Origin: CAYLPU01 sp964385635
Lineage (GTDB): Bacteria > Chloroflexota > Anaerolineae > B4-G1
Length of the DNA stretch: 64,000 nt
Assembly: GCA_964385635.1 (NCBI GenBank)
Contig: CAYLPU010000007.1
Location: 1-64,000 of the forward strand
Direction: 5' to 3'
This document shows positions 1-7,295 of this stretch, in pieces. A program made the translations under genes and the position numbers. The notes under the pieces were generated by a model, which saw only the letters and a list, made by a program, of their open reading frames with translations, had not been told where the DNA came from and ran no database searches. How positions within the stretch are numbered: the first letter of the stretch is position 1; each line of letters starts with the position of its first letter.

Positions 1-1
1 C

Positions 2-367
2 ACAACAGCGCCACAGGGCCACCCATTCCTGATCCTGGCAGGCTGTCGTCAGGTGAATCTCCTCCAGCCCGTGGTGTCCATCGGGCGCGCTCTAGACAAC
101 GACGTTATTATCGAAGACCCGCGCGTCTCCCGCCACCACGCTCAATTTCGCCGGCGGTATGGCCGCTACGTCCTCTACGACCTGGGAAGTTCCGGCGGCA
201 CGACGATCAATGACTACCCGGTCGAAGAGTGTGTGCTGCACTCCGGAGACGTTGTATCCCTCGCTGGCGTCCAGGTGATCTACGGAGAGGACCCGCACAC
301 TCCCATTCCTCTGCCGGGCAACGAGGACACCCCGCCGCTCGCCTCCCAGGAGATCGAGTCCGGCTAA
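2..367 (+). CDS. FHA-domain protein (5' end outside window)
   Basis: The reading frame is open from base 2, so the start lies upstream; a GTG at 53 is in frame but falls inside the domain. The visible part is a forkhead-associated domain, which binds phosphothreonine peptides made by Ser/Thr kinases. Motifs seen are SIGRALDND, SRHHAQF and a modified GSSGGTTIN in place of the usual GSxNGTxxN. A 20-residue proline-rich tail ends the protein. The next FHA gene starts 2 bases downstream. In actinobacteria fhaA and fhaB sit beside rodA and pbpA; here a RodA-PBP fusion lies 7 kb downstream on the same strand, which suggests a cell-wall or division signalling role (inference). Confidence 0.85.
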   Translation, partial: TTAPQGHPFLILAGCRQVNLLQPVVSIGRALDNDVIIEDPRVSRHHAQFRRRYGRYVLYDLGSSGGTTINDYPVEECVLHSGDVVSLAGVQVIYGEDPHTPIPLPGNEDTPPLASQEIESG

Positions 368-369
368 CG

Positions 370-798
370 ATGGACGTTCTGCTGCTGGCCCTGCGCCTCC
401 TGCTCGTCACCCTGCTCTATGCTTTCCTGACCACGGTGCTACTGATGCTGTGGCGCGATCTGCGCCAGGCGACCACGATTCGCGAGACCACCCGGCTGAG
501 TGGGCAACTGGTCGTCCTGTACACAGCGGACGAGACACTGGCCGTGGGCACCGCTTTTCCCCTGCAACCCGTCACCTCCATAGGCCGCTCGCCGACCAAC
601 ACAATCCCTATCCCAGACACTTACGCCTCTACTCAGCACACCCTGCTGATCTGGCGAGAGGGCCAGTGGTGGTTGGAGGATCAGGGCAGTCGCAATGGGA
701 CATTGCTCAATGACACGCGTATCAGCGGCCCCACCGTCGTCAGCGCTGGCGACATCATAGGTGTGGGGCACACACAATTGAAACTGGAGTTGGGGTGA
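370..798 (+). CDS. Membrane-anchored FHA-domain protein
   Basis: A 142-residue protein. Residues about 3-28 form one hydrophobic segment (LLLALRLLLVTLLYAFL and following), and the C-terminal half is an FHA domain with SIGRSPTN, a phosphopeptide-binding STQH, and DQGSRNGTLLN. This matches the FhaB layout: N-terminal membrane anchor and cytoplasmic FHA. The ATG at 370 is chosen because it places the membrane segment at the N-terminus and leaves a 2-base gap after the previous FHA gene, indicating co-transcription. The likely partner is a phosphorylated protein of the divisome or elongasome (inference from synteny with RodA/PBP genes). Confidence 0.85.
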   Translation: MDVLLLALRLLLVTLLYAFLTTVLLMLWRDLRQATTIRETTRLSGQLVVLYTADETLAVGTAFPLQPVTSIGRSPTNTIPIPDTYASTQHTLLIWREGQWWLEDQGSRNGTLLNDTRISGPTVVSAGDIIGVGHTQLKLELG

Positions 799-838
799 CA
801 GACCCGAGATCACATGGAGGGATGTACCGGGGGGTGAC

Positions 839-2401
839 GTGAGTGACGAGACGCATCTAGAGCGGAGCGACTGGCCCTGGCTGGCGAGCCTGCTGCTCAT
901 CGGCTGCCTGACCATCGGCATCTTCGCGCTCACCGCCCACCGCTTCACCGACGGCCAGGGGGGAGTCCCGCTAGACGACGCCTGGATCCACTTCCAGTTC
1001 GCCCGCAACCTGGCCCGGGGCGACGGCCTCTCTTTCAACCCTGGCCAACCCACGTCCGGCTCCACCGCGCCGCTATGGACGCTGCTCCTGGCCGGTGTGT
1101 ACCTTGTGGGCGGCAGGTTCCCCATCGCCGGGCAACTGTTGAGCGGAGCCTGCTTCCTGGCTGCGCTGGCGGCTACTTACGCGCTGGGCAAGCGACTCAC
1201 GGACAACCGCTGGGCCGCCTGGCTGGCCGGGGTGATCGCTGCCACCAACGGGCGTTTCGTCTGGGCGGGCCTCTCGGCGCTGGAGACATGTCTCTTCGCC
1301 ACGTTGAGCCTGCTGGCGATCAACGCCCACCTGCACGACCGGATCACCCACCGTTACCGGCTGTGCACGGCAGCCCTCTTCGGGCTGGCAGCGCTGAGCC
1401 GTCCCGAAGGCTACCTGCTCTTCGCGCTGGCGCTGGCCGACTATGTCTGGGGCAGCACTTCACGCAACACATTTCACGTTTCACGTCTCACGTTTCACGT
1501 TTTACGTTTCCTCCTCCCCACCGCTCTCTTCACCGCCATCGTGCTCCCCTATCTCACCTTCTCACTGCGCACGAGTGGCCACGTGCTTCCCAACACCTAC
1601 CACGCCAAGGCGATCCTCGACTTCCGCCCCGACCTCGATTTCCTGAGCGTCGCTGCCCGATACCTGATCCTGGACAACCCGCTCCTGCTGCCCTTTTACG
1701 TACTTGGAGTGGGTGTACTGCTCCGCTCTGCCCTGAATAGGGGCAGGTCTGCAACCCGCCCCTACCTGCTGAGCCTGTGGAGCGTGGGCTTGCCGCTGGT
1801 CTATGCCTTCCTCCACGCCGTGCTCTATCAGCACGGGCGCTACCTGATCCCGCTCATCCCCTGCAACAGTGTCATCGGCATCGTGGGGCTGCTGGAGGCA
1901 CGGCGGCTGACATTCCAGCATAGGCATCGCTGGCGCATCTCGCAGACAACGCTCGCGGCGATGGTCGGCCTGTTCGTCATCGCTGGGACCGGTTGGCGAC
2001 TGCCGACGATGGCGCGTCTCTACGCCCAGAATGTGGACAACATCAACGAGATGCACGTCGCGCTTGGTCGCTGGGCGGCGGAACACACACCGCCGGACGC
2101 GGTTCTGGCCCTCAACGACATCGGCGCTATCACCTACATCTCCGAGCGGCCAGTAGTGGACCTGGCGGGCCTGGTCACGCCGGAGGTCGTCCCGCTCCTG
2201 CGCGCCCCAGACCGGGATGCGCGACTGGCCGAGTTTATGGCCGAGCGAGCCGTGCAGTACGTCATCATCTTCCCCGACTGGTTCCCCGACCTGGCCGCCC
2301 GCAGCGATCTGCTGGAACCGCTGCACCAGGTGAGACTGGAGCGCAACACCATCTGTGGCGGGCAGACGATGGTCGTCTACCGGGCCCACTGGCGAAGATA
2401 G
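839..2401 (+). CDS. Multi-pass membrane protein, glycosyltransferase-39-like
   Basis: A 520-residue polytopic protein with about 10 hydrophobic segments. The first loop has LDDAWIHFQFARNLARG, resembling the acidic first extracytoplasmic loop of dolichyl-phosphate-mannose-type (GT-C fold) glycosyltransferases, followed by NPGQPTSGSTAPLWTLLLA. The C-terminal soluble part (LALNDIGAITYISERPVVDLAGL) is typical of these proteins in Chloroflexota. It starts at GTG 839, preceded by a G-rich Shine-Dalgarno region near 816-833. It presumably transfers a sugar from a polyprenyl carrier outside the membrane; the substrate is unknown. A short word repeat at 1461-1511 is translated in frame in one loop. 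Confidence 0.7.
   Translation: MSDETHLERSDWPWLASLLLIGCLTIGIFALTAHRFTDGQGGVPLDDAWIHFQFARNLARGDGLSFNPGQPTSGSTAPLWTLLLAGVYLVGGRFPIAGQLLSGACFLAALAATYALGKRLTDNRWAAWLAGVIAATNGRFVWAGLSALETCLFATLSLLAINAHLHDRITHRYRLCTAALFGLAALSRPEGYLLFALALADYVWGSTSRNTFHVSRLTFHVLRFLLPTALFTAIVLPYLTFSLRTSGHVLPNTYHAKAILDFRPDLDFLSVAARYLILDNPLLLPFYVLGVGVLLRSALNRGRSATRPYLLSLWSVGLPLVYAFLHAVLYQHGRYLIPLIPCNSVIGIVGLLEARRLTFQHRHRWRISQTTLAAMVGLFVIAGTGWRLPTMARLYAQNVDNINEMHVALGRWAAEHTPPDAVLALNDIGAITYISERPVVDLAGLVTPEVVPLLRAPDRDARLAEFMAERAVQYVIIFPDWFPDLAARSDLLEPLHQVRLERNTICGGQTMVVYRAHWRR
1461..1511. repeat. Degenerate ACGTTTC word repeat inside a gene
   Basis: Several tandem, slightly varied copies of TTTCACG / ACGTTTC. They are translated in frame as part of the membrane protein (reading NTFHVSRLTFHVLRF) without a stop. 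The same word array occurs outside genes at 50627-50668, where it forms a gene end. Confidence 0.8.
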
Positions 2402-2438
2402 ACCAGGTGGGGTACAATAAGAGATGGAGGCAAGACCA

Positions 2439-2834
2439 ATGTCCCAATTCACTTCCACCCAGGCTCAAGACGCGAACGTGCAGACAGCCAATGACCTGCA
2501 TCAAATCCGCGATGAACTGCGGGAACTGACCGCGCTATTGACTCTCGCCAGCAGCCAGCGCCCCGTCTTGCTATACAGCCTGCGTCACCCCGATCTCAGG
2601 CTCGTGGAACCGCTCTCAGTGTCACTCGAATGCGACGGAGAGCAGGTAATCGCCTACGCCCCCGATCTCGACCTTTTCGGCTACGGGGACACCGAGAGTG
2701 AGGCCCTGGACGATTTGCGCCGCACTGTCGCCGATCTATACTACACCCTGCAAGAGGAACACAAATCTCTAGGCCCAATGCCAGCACAGGTATGGGGCTA
2801 CCTGAGCCATATCATCATTGAGACCGGGCGATAA
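2439..2834 (+). CDS. HicB-like small protein
   Basis: A 131-residue soluble protein. Residues about 55-125 resemble the HicB antitoxin fold: VIAYAPDLDLFGYGDTESEALDDLRRTV matches the typical pattern of a partial RNase-H-like HicB domain (xxPDLxxxGxGDTxxEAxxxLxxxI). ATG 2439 is preferred over an in-frame ATG 15 bases upstream because GGAGG lies 8 bases before it. A TACAAT -10 box is visible at 2413-2418. No HicA partner is adjacent, so this may be an orphan regulatory protein rather than an active antitoxin. MTA phosphorylase follows 25 bases later. Confidence 0.6.
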   Translation: MSQFTSTQAQDANVQTANDLHQIRDELRELTALLTLASSQRPVLLYSLRHPDLRLVEPLSVSLECDGEQVIAYAPDLDLFGYGDTESEALDDLRRTVADLYYTLQEEHKSLGPMPAQVWGYLSHIIIETGR

Positions 2835-2859
2835 GCAACCCATCAAAGGAGTACATCCA

Positions 2860-3732
2860 ATGACTGAAGAACCCATTCGCATCGGCGTCATCGGCGGTAG
2901 CGGCCTCTACCAGATGGAGGGGCTGGCCAACGTAGAAGAACGCCGCATCTCCACCCCCTTCGGCGATCCCTCCGACGCAGTCGTCATCGGCACGCTGGAG
3001 GGAGTGCGCGTCGCCTTCATCGCCCGCCACGGCCGGGGCCATCGCATCATGCCCACCGAGGTCAACTACCAGGCCAACGTCTTCGCCTTCAAGAGCCTGG
3101 GGGTCGAGCAGGTCATCTCGATCTCCGCCTGTGGCTCCCTGCGGGAGCACCTGCACCCAGGTGAGATAGTCGTGCCCGAGCAATTGTTCGACTTCACCAA
3201 GAAGCGGGCGTACACCTTCTTCGGGGATGGGTTGGTGGCCCACATCGGCGTGGCCGATCCCTTCTGTCCGCGCCTCTCCGCCCTCATGGCCGACGCAGTG
3301 GAAGAGGCCGGCGGCATAGTCCACCAGGGAGGGTGCTTCATCACCATCGAAGGTCCCCGCTTCTCCACCAAAGGGGAGAGTTCCGCCTACCGCGCCTGGG
3401 GAATGGACATCATCGGCATGACCACCTCCCCGGAGGCCTTCCTGGCCCGGGAGGCGGAGATGTGCTACGCTGTGATGGCACACATCACCGACTACGACGT
3501 CTGGCACGAGACGGAGGAAGCGGTCAACGTCGAGATGCTGCTGGAGACGCTGGCCTCCAACGCCGCACTGGCTCAGAACGGTATACGAGAGCTGGTGACC
3601 AAACTGGCTGCCTCGGAGCGGGACTGCGAGTGCGGTTCGACGCTGGCGATGGCGCTCATCACCCAGCGAGACCTGGTCCCGGAGCGGGTCAAGCGCGACC
3701 TGGCGCCCATTGTGGGGAAATACCTGGAATGA
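2860..3732 (+). CDS. mtnP: S-methyl-5'-thioadenosine phosphorylase
   Basis: A 290-residue enzyme of the purine nucleoside phosphorylase family (PNP/MTAP). It cleaves methylthioadenosine with phosphate to adenine and methylthioribose-1-phosphate in methionine salvage. Seen: the N-terminal GVIGGSGLY phosphate loop, ARHGRGHRIMPTEVNY, a central ISACGSLRE, IEGPRFST, and DIIGMTTSPEAFLAREAEMCYA with the substrate-proximal Asp near the end (THITDYDVW). ATG 2860 has AAAGGAG 8 bases upstream. A deaminase for the same substrate lies at 21117-23126. Length and motifs are full and normal. Confidence 0.95.
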   Translation: MTEEPIRIGVIGGSGLYQMEGLANVEERRISTPFGDPSDAVVIGTLEGVRVAFIARHGRGHRIMPTEVNYQANVFAFKSLGVEQVISISACGSLREHLHPGEIVVPEQLFDFTKKRAYTFFGDGLVAHIGVADPFCPRLSALMADAVEEAGGIVHQGGCFITIEGPRFSTKGESSAYRAWGMDIIGMTTSPEAFLAREAEMCYAVMAHITDYDVWHETEEAVNVEMLLETLASNAALAQNGIRELVTKLAASERDCECGSTLAMALITQRDLVPERVKRDLAPIVGKYLE

Positions 3733-3812
3733 CTACTCCCCGCTCCCTGATGTCAGGCGATGCCTTTCAGCGGCCTGAGCGAAGTTTAGCGTGTTCAGCG
3801 GTTCGGAGGCCT

Positions 3813-3899
3813 TGAACCACGAAAGACACGAAAGGACACGAAATGCGCGCAAGGCTTTTCGTGGCTTTCGCGTTCTTTCGCGACCTTCGTGTTTCAACC
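3813..3899. repeat. Imperfect inverted repeat built from CACGAAA words
   Basis: The left arm is made of repeated CACGAAAG units and the right arm of TTTCGTG/CTTTCGCG units; the arms are complementary with a few mismatches and a short GC-rich loop near 3846-3857. Each arm is itself a small tandem array. It lies between convergently silent regions after mtnP and could act as a terminator or a mobile palindromic repeat. Confidence 0.75.
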
Positions 3900-3993
3900 C
3901 ACCGGGGAAGTGAATCGCTGATGACACTAAAGAAACGGCGCTTTCAGCGGACAAAATGGGGCGCTGGAGAAGCAGATATGGGTCAATGTCCCA

Positions 3994-4022
3994 TAGACAT
4001 ACTTCCAAAGATGGTGTACAAT
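3994..4022 (+). promoter_or_regulatory. Sigma-70-like promoter for the AAA/TPR gene
   Basis: TAGACA at 3994-3999, a 17-base spacer, and TACAAT at 4017-4022. It lies about 155 bases before the ATG at 4178. Confidence 0.55.
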
Positions 4023-4177
4023 AACCCTGAGTGTCAGATGCCAACCCCCGGGCTGCGATTATGTGTCCATCCTCCAAAGTACGCAACACGCCCGAATAGG
4101 TGAGGCGGTGATAAGGAGACAGGGAGTTAGAGCGTGTGCCCAGGCGCTCCCTGAGGCATTGATGAGGAGAAAGCAAA

Positions 4178-7096
4178 ATGGCCCATCCAGTCAATCCCTA
4201 CATAACCAGTGCCCCCCTACGGGGAGAGCGAGGCTGCTTCGGCCGGCAAGACACACTGGACTGGGTAGCGCGGGGGCTGCGTAACCCGGCCACGAAGGCG
4301 CTGGTCCTATTCGGCCAGCGGCGCATCGGGAAGACAGCCCTCCTCCTGCAACTTGAGCGCAGACTGCCTGGCAATGCCTTCCTGCCCGTCTACTTCGACC
4401 TGCAAGACCAGGCCACCCGCCCACTGGGAAGTGTGCTGGCCGACCTGGCCGACACCGTCGCCAGGCAGGCCGGCCTGAAGCCGCTTGATCCGACGGCCTT
4501 CGACGACCATGGCCTTTTCTTCAGCCGCACATTCCTGCCCCAGGTCTACGCGATCCTGGGCAAGAACCGCCGCCCAATTTTCCTCCTGGACGAGTTTGAT
4601 GTGCTGGACGAAGCAGCCGAAGCGGAACTGCCGGAGACGGCGGCGGCCAAAGCCCTTTTCCGCTTCACACGCCGTGTAATGGCCAAAGATCCCCGTCCAG
4701 CCTTCACCTTCGTCGTCGGCCGGCGGACCGACGACCTGGACGTGGACTTCACCGCCACCTTCAAAGCCTCGCTGGTGCGGGAGGTCTGGGTGCTGGACCG
4801 AGAAAGCGCCGAGGCGCTGGTGCGTCAGGCGGAGGCCCCAGATCAGACTGGCACGCTCCGCTTTACCGACCGGGCCGTGGCGCGCATCCTGAGCCTCACC
4901 AGTGGTCACCCCTACCTGACCCAGTTGCTCTGCCAGCAGGTCTGGGAGCAAGCCCACGCGGGGAGCCCCACTGCGCCGCCTTTGATTGACGTGCCGGAGG
5001 TGGACGCTGCCGTGCCCAGCGCGCTGGAGGCGGGGGATGGGGCGCTGGACTGGGTCTGGAACGGGCTGGGTCTGGCCGAGAAAATCTACGCTGCCGCCCT
5101 GGCCGAGACCGCCAGTGAAGGGGAGATCATTCTGGAGGATGAGGGCATCCAGATGCTCACTGCTCAAGCCGCCCGGCTGCTCACGCAGAAGGTGAAACTG
5201 GCTCCTCGCGACCTGGTGAGGCGGCGGGTATTGGAAATGACCGGGGAACAAGAGCACCGCTTCGCCATCGAACTCTTCCGCCGCTGGCTGCATCAGTACA
5301 AGCCCCTCCGGGATGTGAAAGAGGAGTTAGACCAGGTAGACCCGCTGGCCACGAGCCTCTTCGACATAGGCGAAGAGTTCTCCCGGCGGCGTCAGTGGGA
5401 GACGGCCACCCGCTACTTCCGGGATGCGCTGAAGGCGAACCCCTATCACCTCCATGCCCGGCTTCACCTGGGCGAGGCGCTGCTGGAACTGGCCCAGACC
5501 GACGAAGCGGTAGCCCAACTGAAGCGGGCCTACGAACTGGACCGAGAGGAGGCACGTCTACTGCTGGCCCGTGCGCTGGCGGCTCAGGCAAGAGCGCGGG
5601 AGGAAGCGGGGGATGAGGAAGGAGCGCTGGTGGCCTGCGAGCGAGCGCTCCGGGTCTCCCCCAACCAACAGACAGCCCAGAAGATACGGAGCGCCATCCG
5701 GATGCGCCGGTTGGAAGTAGAGGCCCAAAGTCACGAGCGAGCAGAACGGTGGACAGAGGCCATCGCAGTCTACGAGCAATTGGCGACCCAGGCCCCCGAC
5801 GAGGAGAGTCGGGCGGTGTGGAACACAGCGCTGGATCGCTGTCGAAGGGAGAGACTTCTGGTTCGCCTCTTCAACGAGGGCAGAAAAGCGTTAAAAAGGA
5901 AGAATTGGCAGCGGGCCCAGGGAGCCTTTGCTGAAGTAGTGCACAGCCGGCCGGACTATAGGATAAATCGGCAACTGGCGGCTCGGTTGTTGTTACAAGC
6001 CATATTGCGAAAGCCTGTTCGAAAGAACATGCGAGTCCTTGCCGCTGCACTCATCACCGTTCTGGTGACTGTGATCGGCGTCTTGTATTTCCAGCCCTGG
6101 AAAAAGATCCGGCTTGCGCCACCAGTCGAATCACAAGAGACGGCCGAGTTGCCAGAGACAGTCAAATTGCCAGAGAGTTGGGAGCACGTCAGCACCTACC
6201 GTCTCAACACCAATCGTGACGGCAACCAGGAATGGATCGTTCTGTACCGCTTCGATCTACCGGCCGAGACCGAGCAGGACGGCGGCCCTATCGGGGGTGT
6301 CGTCTACCAGTTGAACGACAGAGCCCCCCCTGTCCCTATTCCCTACGATTTACGCCCCCAGGGTGGTGACTACCTATGTGAGTGTGAATGTAGCGCTGCT
6401 ATGGAAAACGTCCTGTCCGGGCTCCAAGGCCCCGAACTGGTCGTGCGTGATCGCTGCGATGATGAAGTAACCAGGTTGTCCATCTTCTACTGGGAACCGA
6501 ACGAAGATGAATACCTGCCAAAGGGGCATTTCCGGGGCAGCCGCATCGAGGTCGAATTGGACAATGTCACAGTTGACCAGCGCCTGCCACACCGCGCCCA
6601 ATTGGCGCTGCGACAAGTTTACCACCCCTATGACAATGAGACGTATTATCAACTGTCTGACCAGGGCATTCTCGTGATGCCTGAGAGGTACGAACTCGCC
6701 TTCTACCAGGCCGAGCCCGAGGACGTCATGCGCTCCCCCTATCCCGAAAAGGTCGTGCTTACGTTCTACAACCACTACAACGACGAGCAGATTTCAGAGT
6801 ACTTCACCGAGAAAGGATGGGAGCAATTGGAGCAGTGCACCGCCGGCTTGTGTGGATGCACCTCGGCGCGCAGTGAGATCACCCACGTGCGGGTGACCTA
6901 CTTGCAACTCGGAAAGGAAACCTACAGTGAAGACAAAGACCTTAATCCCGACCGGGCCAGCGTCGACTTCAACGTCATCTGTGAACGTCAAAACGGTGCG
7001 CCGGAAAGCGAAACTTCTGTACGGTGGTATCTCGTCCGGCAGGACAACCGCTGGAAGATGGACAATGCGGAAGTAATACTCATCAAGGGAAACTGA
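4178..7096 (+). CDS. AAA ATPase with TPR region, membrane helix and outer domain
   Basis: A 972-residue protein. Residues 1-270 form a P-loop ATPase of the archaeal-ATPase/STAND-like type: Walker A GQRRIGKT at 46-53, Walker B LLDEFD at 136-141, then a GHPYLTQLLCQQVWEQ sensor region. A winged-helix-like segment (about 290-385) and TPR-like helices (about 395-600, with ARLHLGEALLELAQTDEAVAQL) follow. One transmembrane helix sits near 622-640, and the remaining 330 residues are outside the cell with no recognised fold. The start has AGGAG 9 bases upstream. This is a likely signal-transducing ATPase linking an external sensor to cytoplasmic partners (inference). Confidence 0.75.
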   Translation: MAHPVNPYITSAPLRGERGCFGRQDTLDWVARGLRNPATKALVLFGQRRIGKTALLLQLERRLPGNAFLPVYFDLQDQATRPLGSVLADLADTVARQAGLKPLDPTAFDDHGLFFSRTFLPQVYAILGKNRRPIFLLDEFDVLDEAAEAELPETAAAKALFRFTRRVMAKDPRPAFTFVVGRRTDDLDVDFTATFKASLVREVWVLDRESAEALVRQAEAPDQTGTLRFTDRAVARILSLTSGHPYLTQLLCQQVWEQAHAGSPTAPPLIDVPEVDAAVPSALEAGDGALDWVWNGLGLAEKIYAAALAETASEGEIILEDEGIQMLTAQAARLLTQKVKLAPRDLVRRRVLEMTGEQEHRFAIELFRRWLHQYKPLRDVKEELDQVDPLATSLFDIGEEFSRRRQWETATRYFRDALKANPYHLHARLHLGEALLELAQTDEAVAQLKRAYELDREEARLLLARALAAQARAREEAGDEEGALVACERALRVSPNQQTAQKIRSAIRMRRLEVEAQSHERAERWTEAIAVYEQLATQAPDEESRAVWNTALDRCRRERLLVRLFNEGRKALKRKNWQRAQGAFAEVVHSRPDYRINRQLAARLLLQAILRKPVRKNMRVLAAALITVLVTVIGVLYFQPWKKIRLAPPVESQETAELPETVKLPESWEHVSTYRLNTNRDGNQEWIVLYRFDLPAETEQDGGPIGGVVYQLNDRAPPVPIPYDLRPQGGDYLCECECSAAMENVLSGLQGPELVVRDRCDDEVTRLSIFYWEPNEDEYLPKGHFRGSRIEVELDNVTVDQRLPHRAQLALRQVYHPYDNETYYQLSDQGILVMPERYELAFYQAEPEDVMRSPYPEKVVLTFYNHYNDEQISEYFTEKGWEQLEQCTAGLCGCTSARSEITHVRVTYLQLGKETYSEDKDLNPDRASVDFNVICERQNGAPESETSVRWYLVRQDNRWKMDNAEVILIKGN

Positions 7097-7117
7097 CGCA
7101 CTGAGGGGCGCTGATAG

Positions 7118-7295
7118 TCAATCCTCCCGCCCCTCCAGCGCTGCCAGAAACTCGGACTACGGGAGCACACGGACACCGTACTGTGCCTCCATCATCATCC
7201 TGAGGTAGGAATCATCCGTCAGGTCCAGGTCGGCTGAAACCAGACAGTCCGCCTGACCGCTGGCAGCCAGCGCGAGCAAAAAGAACAATTCCCTA
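7118..7295 (-). pseudogene. Remnant of a PIN-domain toxin gene
   Basis: On the minus strand a 59-codon stretch reads as the C-terminal half of a PIN-domain ribonuclease of the VapC-like type: FFLLALAASGQADCLVSADLDL, then VRVLP, an internal TAG, and SEFLAALEGRED before TGA. PIN proteins normally continue TPxEFLxxL at exactly that point, so the stop is a disabling mutation. The N-terminal half is missing, cut off where the RodA-PBP fusion gene begins. No antitoxin remains nearby. Confidence 0.65.

Larger units (their letters stand above)
3733..4177. other. Intergenic region with hairpin repeat and promoter
   Basis: No gene is visible here. The stretch holds the imperfect ACGAAA hairpin at 3813-3899, a promoter at 3994-4022 and a short leader to the ATPase start. 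A few bases before the hairpin (about 3774-3810) there is a CTGAGCGAAG-type word like those seen in other intergenic regions of this window. Confidence 0.6.

Noticed and set aside
439..1125. Open frame of over 220 codons on the minus strand over the FHA genes
   Set aside because: It is the complement of well-supported FHA and membrane genes and has no protein-like features; high GC keeps the opposite strand open.
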